Assembly (NCBI RefSeq): GCF_013170805.1
Contig: NZ_CP051293.1
Location: 496,001 to 560,000 of the forward strand
Reading direction: 5' to 3'
DNA length: 64,000 bases
Source: Mesorhizobium sp. NZP2077
Lineage (GTDB): Bacteria > Pseudomonadota > Alphaproteobacteria > Rhizobiales > Rhizobiaceae
Part shown: piece after piece, positions 26,479 through 35,487 of the stretch
Numbering within the stretch: the stretch's first letter is position 1
How the letters are laid out: each line of letters begins with the position of its first letter
Program-made: the position numbers and the translations under genes
The notes under the pieces: model-generated
What the model was told of the DNA's origin: nothing
What the model saw: only the letters and a program-made list of their open reading frames with translations
Databases searched by the model: none

Positions 26479-27357
26479 ATGCTTTCACCGATGAGCTTGG
26501 ACGGGCCGACGATGGACGAACGGGTACCTCGCGACTTCGAGACGCTGCGCGCCACCATCCTCGATCGGCGCGAAAGCCTGCCCAAACGCATCGCCCAGAT
26601 CGCCGCCTATGCGCTCGACAATCCCGACGACATCGCCTTCGGCACCGCCGCCAGCATCGCCGCCTCGGCCGGCGTGCAGCCGTCGACCCTGATCCGCTTT
26701 GCCCAGCAGCTTGGCTTCGACGGCTTCACCAGCTTGCAACAGGTGTTTCGCGAGCGGCTGCGCGAGCGCAACTCATCCTATGACGAACGGTTGCAGGCGC
26801 TGCGCGTCAAGGCCGAGGGCGGCGCCGGTCATCGTGCCATCTTCGACGGCTTCGTCGCCGCCGCCAGCACCTCGCTCAACGACATTTCCCGCACGCTGGA
26901 CGATGCGCATCTGGAAGATGCGATTTCGCTGCTGGCAAAGGCGCAGACCATCTATGTCTTGGCCAAGCGGCGCTCCTATCCGGTGGCGTCCTACATCGCC
27001 TATGCGCTAGGCAAGTTGAAGATCCGCAACCAGTTGATCGAATCGGCCGCCGGGCTGAATGCCGAGATGATCGGTTTCGCCACACCGGTGGACGCCGTCA
27101 TCGCCATCAGCTTCTCGCCCTATGCGCCGGCCACCATCGAGGAAGCACGCACCATTTCGGAACAGGGCGTGCCGATCGTTGCCATCACCGACAGCTCGTT
27201 TTCGCCGCTTGCCCAGTTCGCCAAGGTCTGGTTTGAGGTTGCCGAGGCTGACTTCGCCGGCTTCCGTTCGCTGTCGGCAACGATGGCGCTGGCCATGGCG
27301 CTGACCGTCGGCGTCGGCGAGAAACGGCGCGACGCTACCCGCAAGCGCAAAGACTGA
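26479..27357 (+). CDS. iolR: inositol catabolism repressor, RpiR/MurR family
   Basis: A 292-residue regulator with an N-terminal RpiR-type HTH (about 20-95: LPKRIAQIAAYALDNPDDIAF, ASAGVQPSTLIRFAQQLGF) and a C-terminal SIS sugar-phosphate isomerase-like domain (about 135-270: IYVLAKRRSYPVASYIAYAL, AISFSPYAPATIEEA). It resembles Sinorhizobium IolR, which senses an inositol breakdown product. The start at 26479 has GAGG 8 bases upstream, while 26491 is an alternative. It is divergent from the second dehydrogenase and lies directly before iolC, whose promoter carries two IolR-like boxes. Confidence 0.88.
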   Translation: MLSPMSLDGPTMDERVPRDFETLRATILDRRESLPKRIAQIAAYALDNPDDIAFGTAASIAASAGVQPSTLIRFAQQLGFDGFTSLQQVFRERLRERNSSYDERLQALRVKAEGGAGHRAIFDGFVAAASTSLNDISRTLDDAHLEDAISLLAKAQTIYVLAKRRSYPVASYIAYALGKLKIRNQLIESAAGLNAEMIGFATPVDAVIAISFSPYAPATIEEARTISEQGVPIVAITDSSFSPLAQFAKVWFEVAEADFAGFRSLSATMALAMALTVGVGEKRRDATRKRKD

Positions 27358-27387
27358 TCGGACCCCGCAAAAAGCAAAATCGGCTCG

Positions 27388-27433
27388 GGAACGCTCATTC
27401 CATATTGACTACGGATTGGAATTATTATTTCAT
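27388..27433 (+). promoter_or_regulatory. iolC promoter with two IolR-like boxes
   Basis: TTGACT (27405-27410), 17 bases, then TTTCAT (27428-27433) form a plausible promoter. A perfect GGAA-CGCTCA-TTCC (27388-27401) sits just upstream of the -35. A second box GGAA-TTATTA-TTTC (27418-27431, one mismatch) covers the spacer and -10. Two repressor sites bracketing the -35 is a typical repression layout. The motif identity rests on memory of the published Sinorhizobium IolR site. Confidence 0.65.
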
Positions 27434-27512
27434 ATTCCCGGCACCACGCTGCCGCTCGCGCGTGTTACCCAAACAATGTTGTTCCTGACAACAAGACTGA
27501 CGGGAGGTTCCA

Positions 27513-29447
27513 ATGAGCGAAGCCGTGGACGCCAAACAGGCGCCGCTCGACGTCATCACCATCGGTCGCGTCTCCGTCGACCTTTATGGCCAGCAGATCG
27601 GCTCGCGGCTGGAGGACATCACGTCATTCGCCAAGTCGGTCGGTGGCTGCCCGGCCAACATCTCGGTCGGCACGGCAAGGCTCGGCCTGCGCTCGGCGCT
27701 GCTGACCCGCGTCGGCGACGAGCAGATGGGCCGCTTCATCCGCGAACAGCTGAAGCGCGAAGGTGTCAACACGGACGGATTGAAGACCGACAAGGAACGG
27801 CTGACCGCGCTGGTGCTGCTCTCGGTCGAGAGTGAAGGCGTTTCGCCGATGATCTTCTATCGCAGCGACTGCGCCGACATGGCGCTGGCGCCGGAGGACA
27901 TTGACGAGGCCTTCATCGCCTCGGCGCGCTCGATCGTCGTCACCGGCACGCATTTTTCCCGACCCAACAGCGACGCCGCCCAGCGCAAGGCGATCCGCAT
28001 CATGAAAACCAAGGGCGGCAAGGTTGTTTTCGACATCGACTATCGGCCCAACCTCTGGGGTCTCGCCGGCCATGCCGAGGGCTTCGAGCGCTATGTCAAG
28101 TCGGACCGGGTCTCGTCCCAGTTGAAGACCGTGCTGCCCGATTGCGATCTCATCGTCGGCACCGAGGAAGAGATCATGATCGCGTCGGGCGCCGACGACT
28201 GCCTGAGCGCGCTGAAGACGATCCGTTCGCTGTCCTCGGCCACCATCGTCTTGAAGCGCGGCGCCATGGGCTGCATCGTCTATGACGGACCGATCAGCGA
28301 CGATCTCGAAGACGGCGTCGTCGGCAAGGGTTTCCCGATCGAGATCTACAATGTGCTGGGTGCGGGCGACGCCTTCATGTCCGGCTTCCTGCGCGGCTGG
28401 CTGGGTGGCGAAGACCACGCGACGGCGGCGACCTGGGCCAATGCCTGCGGCGCCTTTGCCGTGTCGCGGCTGCTCTGCGCGCCGGAATATCCGACCTTCG
28501 AGGAATTGCAGTTCTTCCTCAAGAACGGCAGCAAGCATCTCGCCCTGCGCAACGACGAGGCGATCAACCACATTCATTGGGCAACCACCCGCCGGCGCCA
28601 GATCCCCTCGCTGATGGCGCTAGCCTGCGACCATCGCATCCAGCTCGAGGATGTGGCGGCAAAGGCCGGTGCCGACCCGGCGCGCATCCGCGATTTCAAG
28701 GTGCTGACCGTCAAGGCAGCGGCAAAGGTTGCCGCCGGCCGCGACGGCTACGGCATGCTGCTCGACGAGAAACATGGCCGCGAGGCGATGTTCGAGTTCG
28801 CCAGGCATTCCTTCGCCTGGCTTGGACGGCCGGTCGAACTGCCGGGTTCGCGGCCGCTGCGCTTCGAATTCTCGCAGGATATCGGCTCGCAGCTCACCGA
28901 ATGGCCTGTCGATCACTGCATCAAATGCCTGTGCTTCTACCACCCCGACGATCCCCAGGCACTCAAGGAAGAACAGCAGCAGAAGCTGCGCGCGCTGTTC
29001 GAGGCCGCTCGCAAAGTCGGCCGGGAACTGCTCATCGAGATCATCGCCGGCAAGCACGGCAAGCTCGACGACACGACAATCCCGCGCGCGCTGGAAGAGC
29101 TCTATGCGCTGGGCATCAAGCCCGACTGGTGGAAGCTCGAGCCGCAGGCATCGAGCGGCGCCTGGGCCAAGATCGAAGCGGTAATCCTGAAGCATGATCC
29201 CTGGTGCCGGGGCATCGTCCTGCTCGGCCTGGAAGCGCCGCAGGACGAGCTGGAAGCGGCTTTCGCCGCCACCGCCAAGGCGCCGATCGTCAAGGGTTTT
29301 GCCGTCGGCCGCACCATCTTCGTCCATGCGGCCGAAGAATGGCTGGCCGGCAGGATGTCTGATGACGAGGCTGTCGCCGACATGGCCTCGCGCTTCGAAC
29401 AGTTGACCGAGGCGTGGCTTGCCGCGCGTGGCCGTAAAGCAGCATAA
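27513..29447 (+). CDS. iolC: 5-dehydro-2-deoxygluconokinase fused to DUF2090 domain
   Basis: The N-terminal PfkB kinase domain (about 1-330) phosphorylates 2-deoxy-5-keto-gluconate. Evidence includes GRVSVDLYGQQIGSRLED, the substrate region GGCPANISVGTARLG and the anion-hole signature NVLGAGDAFMSGFLRG. The C-terminal part (about 335-644: MALACDHRIQLED, IKCLCFYHPDD, WWKLEPQAS) is DUF2090, which is LacD/aldolase-like. It may cleave the phosphorylated product, replacing a separate IolJ. The 644-residue fused form is common in proteobacteria. It is the first gene of iolCDE-x-B, behind an IolR-regulated promoter. Confidence 0.93.
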   Translation: MSEAVDAKQAPLDVITIGRVSVDLYGQQIGSRLEDITSFAKSVGGCPANISVGTARLGLRSALLTRVGDEQMGRFIREQLKREGVNTDGLKTDKERLTALVLLSVESEGVSPMIFYRSDCADMALAPEDIDEAFIASARSIVVTGTHFSRPNSDAAQRKAIRIMKTKGGKVVFDIDYRPNLWGLAGHAEGFERYVKSDRVSSQLKTVLPDCDLIVGTEEEIMIASGADDCLSALKTIRSLSSATIVLKRGAMGCIVYDGPISDDLEDGVVGKGFPIEIYNVLGAGDAFMSGFLRGWLGGEDHATAATWANACGAFAVSRLLCAPEYPTFEELQFFLKNGSKHLALRNDEAINHIHWATTRRRQIPSLMALACDHRIQLEDVAAKAGADPARIRDFKVLTVKAAAKVAAGRDGYGMLLDEKHGREAMFEFARHSFAWLGRPVELPGSRPLRFEFSQDIGSQLTEWPVDHCIKCLCFYHPDDPQALKEEQQQKLRALFEAARKVGRELLIEIIAGKHGKLDDTTIPRALEELYALGIKPDWWKLEPQASSGAWAKIEAVILKHDPWCRGIVLLGLEAPQDELEAAFAATAKAPIVKGFAVGRTIFVHAAEEWLAGRMSDDEAVADMASRFEQLTEAWLAARGRKAA

Positions 29448-29479
29448 AGGCGCGGCAGAAGACTGCGGAGGAAACCACC

Positions 29480-31330
29480 ATGAGCAAGACAATCCGCCTG
29501 ACGATGGCGCAGGCGCTGACCCGCTTTCTCAGCAGGCAGATGACCGAGATCGACGGCAAGACGGTGCCGATCTTCGGTGGCGTCTGGGCGATCTTCGGCC
29601 ATGGCAACGTCGCCGGCATCGGCGAGGCGCTCTACCAGGTCCGCGACGCATTGCCGACCTTCCGCGCCCATAACGAACAGGCAATGGCGCATGCGGCGAT
29701 CGCCTATGCCAAGGCCAATTTCCGCCGCCGCTTCATGGCTGCGACCTCGTCGATCGGCCCCGGCGCGCTCAATATGGTGACGGCGGCAGCACTTGCGCAT
29801 GTCAACCGGTTGCCCGTCCTGTTTCTGCCCGGCGATGTCTTCGCCAACCGTATCCCCGACCCGGTGCTGCAGCAGGCCGAGGACTTTTCCGACGGCACGG
29901 CGACGGTCAATGACTGCTTCCGTCCGGTGTCGCGCTATTTCGACCGCATCACCCGGCCGGAACAGATCATCCCGGCGCTCAGCCGTGCGATGGCTGTGCT
30001 GACCGATCCGGCTGAATGCGGCCCGGTGACCCTGTCGCTTTGCCAGGACGTGCAGGCCGAGGCCTATGACTATCCCGAGAGCTTTTTCGCCGAACGGGTC
30101 TGGCACCAGCGCCGGCCGCGACCGGACCGCCACGAGCTTGCGGCAGCGGTGGCAGCGCTCAAGAGTGCCAAGAAGCCGCTGGTCATCGCCGGCGGCGGCG
30201 TTCTCTATTCGCAGGCCTCCGATGAGCTGGCCAAATTCGTGCAAGGCGCCGGCATTCCTGTCTGCGAAACGCAAGGCGGCAAATCCTCACTGCCGGACGA
30301 GCACCCGCTCAACATGGCGGCGGTCGGCGTCACCGGCACTTCGGCCGCCAACCGCCTGGGGGAAGACGCCGATGTCGTGCTTGCCATCGGCACGCGCCTG
30401 CAGGATTTCACCACCGGCTCATGGGCGCTGTTCAAGAATTCCGGCAAGACCATTATCGGCTTGAACGTCCAGCCTTTTGACGCCGGCAAGCACCGCGCGC
30501 TGCCGCTGGTTGCCGATGCGGCCGAGGGTCTCGCTGAACTCGGTGCCGCACTGAAGGGCTGGATGGCGCCTGCCGCCTGGACCGACAATGCAGCCACCGG
30601 CAAGAGGGCCTGGCAGGCCGACGCCGCCAAGGTGACGGCCTCGACCAACGCCGCCTTCCCGTCCGATGCGCAGGTGATCGGCGCCGTGCAGCGCGCCATG
30701 GGATCCGGCGTGACGCTGCTGCATGCCGCCGGCGGGCTGCCGGGCGAGTTGCACAAGCTTTGGCAGGCCGGCGCGCCGGGCTCCTATCACGCCGAATACG
30801 GCTTCTCGACCATGGGCTACGAGATTGCCGGCGGGCTCGGCACCAAGATGGCCAAGCCCGGTGAAGAGGTCGTCGTCATGATCGGCGACGGTTCATACCT
30901 GATGCTGAATTCCGAGATCGCCACCTCGGTGATGCTCGGCCTCAAGCTGACCATCGTGTTGCTCGACAACAGGGGTTATGGCTGCATCAACCGGCTGCAG
31001 ATGGCCACCGGCGGCGCCAACTTCAACAATCTCCTGAAGGACTCGCGCCACGAGATCCTGCCCGACATCGATTTCGCCGCGCATGCGGCGAGCATGGGCG
31101 CGATATCAGAGAAAGTGCCATCGATCGCCGGGCTGGAAAACGCACTGCAAAAGGCCAAAAAGAACGACCGCACCACCGTGCTGGTCATCGACACCGATCC
31201 GCTGGTCTCCACCGATGCCGGTGGCCATTGGTGGGATGTGGCAGTGCCGGAAGTGTCGGCACGTCCGCAGGTCAATGCAGCGCGCAAAGCCTATGACGAG
31301 AAGCGGCAAATGCAGAGCGTTGGCGATTGA
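29480..31330 (+). CDS. iolD: 3D-(3,5/4)-trihydroxycyclohexane-1,2-dione hydrolase
   Basis: Thiamine diphosphate-dependent ring-opening enzyme of inositol catabolism. The 616-residue protein has the acetolactate-synthase-like three-domain layout: a PYR domain (GVWAIFGHGNVAGIGEAL, conserved Glu in HNEQAMAHAAIAYAK), a central Rossmann-like domain near 200-350, and a PP domain with the ThDP motif starting GDGSYLMLNSEIA and ending NNLL. GGAGGAAACC precedes the ATG. It lies 32 bases after iolC. Confidence 0.95.
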   Translation: MSKTIRLTMAQALTRFLSRQMTEIDGKTVPIFGGVWAIFGHGNVAGIGEALYQVRDALPTFRAHNEQAMAHAAIAYAKANFRRRFMAATSSIGPGALNMVTAAALAHVNRLPVLFLPGDVFANRIPDPVLQQAEDFSDGTATVNDCFRPVSRYFDRITRPEQIIPALSRAMAVLTDPAECGPVTLSLCQDVQAEAYDYPESFFAERVWHQRRPRPDRHELAAAVAALKSAKKPLVIAGGGVLYSQASDELAKFVQGAGIPVCETQGGKSSLPDEHPLNMAAVGVTGTSAANRLGEDADVVLAIGTRLQDFTTGSWALFKNSGKTIIGLNVQPFDAGKHRALPLVADAAEGLAELGAALKGWMAPAAWTDNAATGKRAWQADAAKVTASTNAAFPSDAQVIGAVQRAMGSGVTLLHAAGGLPGELHKLWQAGAPGSYHAEYGFSTMGYEIAGGLGTKMAKPGEEVVVMIGDGSYLMLNSEIATSVMLGLKLTIVLLDNRGYGCINRLQMATGGANFNNLLKDSRHEILPDIDFAAHAASMGAISEKVPSIAGLENALQKAKKNDRTTVLVIDTDPLVSTDAGGHWWDVAVPEVSARPQVNAARKAYDEKRQMQSVGD

Positions 31331-31339
31331 TGCTAGCTC

Positions 31340-31368
31340 CCTTCTCCCCGTCCCATACGGGGAGAAGG
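31340..31368. repeat. rhizobial palindromic intergenic repeat
   Basis: A perfect 12-bp stem CCTTCTCCCCGT / ACGGGGAGAAGG has a CCCAT loop. It is followed by GCGCCGCCAGGCGGATGAGG, which matches the body of an intergenic repeat widespread in Mesorhizobium and related genomes (RIME-like, from memory). It fills most of the gap between iolD and iolE and may act as an mRNA processing or stabilising element. Confidence 0.75.
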
Positions 31369-31435
31369 CGCCGCCAGGCGGATGAGGGGCGCGCCAGCGG
31401 CCAAAGATTGAACTGTTCTAAACCGGAGTGACGAC

Positions 31436-32353
31436 TTGAAAGCCAAACTGGGCATGTCCCCCATTGCATGGTGGAACGACGATCTTGCGGAACTCAGCGA
31501 TGACGTGTCGCTGGAGGAATGTTTGCGCCAGTCGCGTTCGGCCGGATTCACCGGCATGGAAATGGGCCGGCGTTTCCCCAACGATCCCGCTGTCATGCTG
31601 CCGATCCTGAAGAAAGCCGACGTGACGCTGTGCGGCGGCTGGTTCTCAGGCACGCTGGTCGATGAGGAGATGGGCAAGAACAAGGATCGCATCCAGCCGA
31701 TGATCGACCTGTTCAAGGCGGTCAACGCGCCTTGCATCGTCTATGGCGAGGTCGGCCGCTCGATCCAGGGCGACCGCTCCAAGCCACTCGCCACCAAGCC
31801 GAAACTTTCTGGCGATGAGATGAAAGCCTATGCAAGGCGGCTGACCGAATTCGGCGAATGGTGCGCCGAGCAAGGCATGCCGCTCTCCTATCACCATCAC
31901 ATGGCGGCGGTGGTCGAGACCGAGCCGGAGCTCGATGCCTTCATGCGCCATTCCGGCGAAGGCATTCCGCTGCTGCTCGATGCCGGACACCTGGCCTTTG
32001 CCGGCGGCGATGTGCTGCGCGCCATCGACAACCACCACAAGCGCATCAGCCATGTGCATGTGAAGGATGTGCGGACGGGCGTGATCGACAAGCTCGACCG
32101 CACCAAGCAGTCCTTCCTCGACGCGGTGGCGCTCGGCGCCTTCACGGTGCCGGGCGACGGTTCGCTGGATTTCGGCGCCATCGTGCAACGCTTCGCCGAC
32201 CATGGCTATGAAGGCTGGTTCGTGGTCGAGGCAGAGCAGGACCCGAAGAAGAACCCGCCGCTCAAGATGGCGCAGGTCGGCCACAAGGAATTGATGCGTG
32301 TGATGACCGCCGCCGGCTACACGGTCGAAACCCAGGGCTTTCCCAATGCCTAG
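31436..32353 (+). CDS. iolE: 2-keto-myo-inositol dehydratase
   Basis: Dehydrates 2-keto-myo-inositol to the dione used by IolD. The 305-residue TIM-barrel protein of the xylose-isomerase-like family has the metal-binding blocks SYHHHMAAVVET, LLLDAGHLAF and ISHVHVKDVR. Translation probably starts at TTG (31436), with GGAG 7 bases upstream. The first ATG is six codons later and badly placed for that Shine-Dalgarno sequence. It follows an intergenic repeat in the iolCDE unit. Confidence 0.93.
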   Translation: MKAKLGMSPIAWWNDDLAELSDDVSLEECLRQSRSAGFTGMEMGRRFPNDPAVMLPILKKADVTLCGGWFSGTLVDEEMGKNKDRIQPMIDLFKAVNAPCIVYGEVGRSIQGDRSKPLATKPKLSGDEMKAYARRLTEFGEWCAEQGMPLSYHHHMAAVVETEPELDAFMRHSGEGIPLLLDAGHLAFAGGDVLRAIDNHHKRISHVHVKDVRTGVIDKLDRTKQSFLDAVALGAFTVPGDGSLDFGAIVQRFADHGYEGWFVVEAEQDPKKNPPLKMAQVGHKELMRVMTAAGYTVETQGFPNA

Positions 32354-32414
32354 GGTTTCCCGAATGCCTGATGCGATGGGTTCACGGCGTGCCAGGTTGC
32401 TGTAGATTGGCCCG

Positions 32415-32633
32415 ATGAAAGATTACGAGCACCCCTTCTTCCGCCCGCTATGGCGGCGTGTCGCCGTCGTCGCGGTCTGCGTCATCTGGTCGATCATCGA
32501 ATTCGCCACCGGCACGCCGTTCTGGGGTGTCATCGCGCTCGGCTTTGCCGGTTATGCCGTCTGGCAGTTTTTCTATCTCTACAAGCCAGCCGATGAGAGC
32601 AAGGCAACGGCCGAGGCCGAACCGAAGGAGTAA
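32415..32633 (+). CDS. small membrane protein between iolE and iolB
   Basis: A 72-residue protein with two hydrophobic stretches (about 14-32 and 36-54) and a short, charged C-terminal tail. It may belong to the small DUF3329-type proteins annotated next to iolB in Mesorhizobium; that is memory and not certain. It lies 61 bases after iolE and 4 bases before iolB, so it is co-transcribed. No function is known. Confidence 0.7.
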   Translation: MKDYEHPFFRPLWRRVAVVAVCVIWSIIEFATGTPFWGVIALGFAGYAVWQFFYLYKPADESKATAEAEPKE

Positions 32634-32637
32634 CCCG

Positions 32638-33450
32638 ATGTCGAAGCTGCTGGTAAAGGCCGACAAAGGCCATGGCCGCGTTGCCCATGTGACGCCAAAA
32701 AACGCCGGCTGGACCTATGTCGGTTTCGACCTGCATCGGCTGAAATCAGGCGAAGGCGCCTCAGGCAAGACGGAGGATCGCGAAATCTGCCTGGTGTTCG
32801 TCACCGGCAAGGGCACCGCGAAAGCCGGCGGCGAGGATCTTGGCCTGCTCGGCGAACGCATGTCGCCCTTCGAAGGCAAGCCGTGGTCGGTCTATGTTCC
32901 CCAGGGATCGGACTGGTCGGTGACGGCCGATACGGAGCTGGAACTCGCGGTCTGCTCGGCGCCTGGCTTAAGCGGCGGGCTGCCGGTCCGGGTGATCGGA
33001 CCCGACGATCTCGGCCAGGAGGTGCGCGGCAAGGGCACCAATACGCGCTACGTCACCAACATCCTGCCGGAAGGCAAGCCGGCCGACTCGCTGCTGGTGG
33101 TCGAGGTCATCACGCCCGGCGGCCACACGTCGAGCTATCCGCCGCACAAGCACGACCAGGACAATCTGCCCGCGGAATCCTATCTCGAGGAGACCTACTA
33201 TCATCGTCTCAATCCGCCGCAGGGCTTTGCCTTCCAGCGCGTCTATACCGACGCCGACAAGGATGGCCATCGCGCGCTCGACGAGGCCATGGCGATCGAG
33301 GATGGCGATGTCGTGCTGGTGCCCAAGGGTTATCACCCCTGCGCCGCCTGCCATGGCTACGACCTCTATTATCTCAATGTCATGGCCGGACCGAAGCGGA
33401 CGTGGAAATTCCACAATGCGCCCGAGCACGAATGGTTGATGAAGGCCTGA
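32638..33450 (+). CDS. iolB: 5-deoxyglucuronate isomerase
   Basis: Isomerises 5-deoxy-glucuronate to 2-deoxy-5-keto-gluconate, the substrate of IolC. The 270-residue bicupin has the metal-site block SSYPPHKHDQDN, an acidic ligand in LEETYYHRLNPPQGF and a distal GYHPCAACHGYDLYYLN. The ATG at 32638 gives the usual N terminus MSKLLVKA. The long upstream extension of the frame is a shadow of the small membrane-protein gene. It is the last gene of the iol unit. Confidence 0.94.
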   Translation: MSKLLVKADKGHGRVAHVTPKNAGWTYVGFDLHRLKSGEGASGKTEDREICLVFVTGKGTAKAGGEDLGLLGERMSPFEGKPWSVYVPQGSDWSVTADTELELAVCSAPGLSGGLPVRVIGPDDLGQEVRGKGTNTRYVTNILPEGKPADSLLVVEVITPGGHTSSYPPHKHDQDNLPAESYLEETYYHRLNPPQGFAFQRVYTDADKDGHRALDEAMAIEDGDVVLVPKGYHPCAACHGYDLYYLNVMAGPKRTWKFHNAPEHEWLMKA

Positions 33451-33602
33451 CCGGTTCCAGATTCCGGCTGAACTTATTGGTCCAGCTGGGAAAAATCGTC
33501 GGCTAAGGACTTCTTGGGTCGATTTGCCTTCGAAAACCCGTCAAAGCTTCGTCAATCCGTCATGGAAATCACCTATGGCAGCGGGACCGACGAGGACTTC
33601 CC

Positions 33603-34310
33603 ATGCGTTATGCCATCTACTTCACCCCCCGGCAGGACGAACCGCTGGCGCGGATTGCCGCCAACTGGCTGGGCCGTGACCCGTTCGGCGCCGCGACAAA
33701 GCCGGTTGAGGCCGTGGCCGACCTCTCTGCGGCGGAAGTTGCCTTCCACACCGCTTCGGCACGCCGCTATGGTTTCCACGCGACGCTGAAAGCCCCCTTC
33801 CGCCTGGCTGCCAACGAGACCGAGACCTCGCTGCGCGCGGGGCTCGACCATTTTGCCGAAGCAACGCCTGTCGTGACGATCCCGCGTCTCGTCGTCAGCC
33901 AGATCGACAGCTTCTTCGCGCTGGTGCCGGAGGGGCCGTTGCCGCCGCTCAACCGCTTTGCCGACGATGTCGTGCGCGACTTCGACCGGTTTCGCGCACC
34001 GCTGTCCGAGGCCGAGATCGAGCGGCGCAGCCCGGATTCGCTGAAGCCGGCCGAGTTCCGCAACCTCTGCCAGTGGGGCTACCCTTACGTCTTCGAAACC
34101 TTTCGTTTCCATATGACTCTGTCCGGCCGGGCCGGGTCACAAGAAAGCCCTCGTCTGCGCGCAGCAATCGACAGCCTGTTCGCCGACGTGCTGCGCCAGC
34201 CGGTGCTGGTCGACGCGCTGACGCTGTTTGTCGAAACCGAACCCGGTGCGCCGTTCATGGTGCTTTCCCAGCACGCGCTGGGACGCCGCCCGGCCAGAAG
34301 AATCGCCTGA
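33603..34310 (+). CDS. DUF1045 phosphonate-metabolism protein
   Basis: A 235-residue protein of the 2H phosphoesterase-like family linked to C-P lyase operons. One of the two expected HxT-type motifs is seen as YGFHATLKAPF, and a second, FRFHMTLSG, lies near residue 170. In other bacteria such proteins hydrolyse cyclic ribose phosphates formed by C-P lyase. The gene directly precedes phnM and phnN. The start ATRYAIYFTPR-like N terminus (MRYAIYFTPRQDEPL) is at the first ATG after an apparent intergenic gap. Confidence 0.88.
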   Translation: MRYAIYFTPRQDEPLARIAANWLGRDPFGAATKPVEAVADLSAAEVAFHTASARRYGFHATLKAPFRLAANETETSLRAGLDHFAEATPVVTIPRLVVSQIDSFFALVPEGPLPPLNRFADDVVRDFDRFRAPLSEAEIERRSPDSLKPAEFRNLCQWGYPYVFETFRFHMTLSGRAGSQESPRLRAAIDSLFADVLRQPVLVDALTLFVETEPGAPFMVLSQHALGRRPARRIA

Positions 34311-34347
34311 ACAAGCTCTGCCCCAAAAGAATCAAGGACTGCCCGAA

Positions 34348-35487
34348 ATGACCGCCGAGACCGTTCTTTCCAACGCCCGCATCGTGCTTGCCGACGAGAT
34401 CGTCGAGGGTTCGCTGGTGCTGCGTGACGGCTTTATCGCCGGCATCGATGCAGGTTCTTGCCGGACCGGCGAGGATATGGGGGGCGACTATGTCATTCCC
34501 GGGCTGGTCGAACTGCACACCGACCATCTCGAGGGCCATTACGCGCCACGGCCGAAAGTGCGCTGGAACCCGATCGCCGCGGTGCTTGCCCATGATGCGC
34601 AGGTGGCGACCGCCGGCATCACTACGGTGCTCGACGCGCTGCGCGTCGGCATGGACGAGGACGCCGACCTGACATCGGACGATATCCGCAAGCTGGCCGA
34701 TGCAATCGAGGACAGTGTGCAGCAGGATCGGCTGCGCGCCGACCACTTCATCCATTTGCGCTGCGAGGTTTCGGCGCCGGACTGCCTCAAGGCCTTCGCC
34801 AATTTCGACGGCGATGAGAGGGTCAAGCTGGCATCGCTGATGGACCATGCGCCCGGCCAGCGCCAGTTCGTCAATCTCGAAACCTATGCCTACTACTACC
34901 AGCGCAAGCTGAAATTGACCGACCGCGACTTCAAATTGTTCTGCGAGAAGCGGATGGCGGAATCGGCGCGCAATTCGGCGCCAAACCGGGCGGTGATCGC
35001 CGCCGCCTGCCGTGAGCGCGGCATCGTGCTCGCCAGCCATGACGATGCCACGTCGGGCCATGTCGACGAGGCGATCGAGCAAGGCGTGCGGGTCGCCGAG
35101 TTTCCGACCACCCAGGAAGCCGCGCGTGCCTCGAAGGCAGCGGGCTTGGGCGTGTTGATGGGGGCGCCCAACGTCATGCGCGGCGCCTCGCATTCGGGCA
35201 ATGTCTCGGCACGCACGCTGGCCAGCGACGGCCTGCTCGACATCCTGTCTTCAGACTATATTCCCTTCAGCCTGATCCAGTCGGCCTTCTTCCTCGGCGA
35301 TATGGTCGAAGGTATTTCGCTGCCGCAGGCGGTCGCCATGGTGTCGAAGAACCCGGCCGAAGCCATTGGCCTCAACGATCGCGGCATGATCGAGCAGGGC
35401 CGTAGGGCCGATCTGGTGCGTGTGCGCGTCGACGACCATGTGCCGGTGGTGCGCACCGTCTGGCGGCAGGGGCGCCGCGTCGCATGA
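34348..35487 (+). CDS. phnM: alpha-D-ribose 1-methylphosphonate 5-triphosphate diphosphatase
   Basis: Amidohydrolase-fold enzyme of the C-P lyase pathway that removes pyrophosphate from the ribosyl phosphonate triphosphate. The 379-residue protein has metal ligands in GLVELHTDHLEGH near residue 57 and in LASHDDATSGH, with later PSDYIPFSL-like residues (SSDYIPFSLIQ). The start at 34348 gives the usual N terminus. It overlaps phnN by 4 bases. The C-P lyase core genes phnGHIJKL are not in this window. Confidence 0.93.
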   Translation: MTAETVLSNARIVLADEIVEGSLVLRDGFIAGIDAGSCRTGEDMGGDYVIPGLVELHTDHLEGHYAPRPKVRWNPIAAVLAHDAQVATAGITTVLDALRVGMDEDADLTSDDIRKLADAIEDSVQQDRLRADHFIHLRCEVSAPDCLKAFANFDGDERVKLASLMDHAPGQRQFVNLETYAYYYQRKLKLTDRDFKLFCEKRMAESARNSAPNRAVIAAACRERGIVLASHDDATSGHVDEAIEQGVRVAEFPTTQEAARASKAAGLGVLMGAPNVMRGASHSGNVSARTLASDGLLDILSSDYIPFSLIQSAFFLGDMVEGISLPQAVAMVSKNPAEAIGLNDRGMIEQGRRADLVRVRVDDHVPVVRTVWRQGRRVA

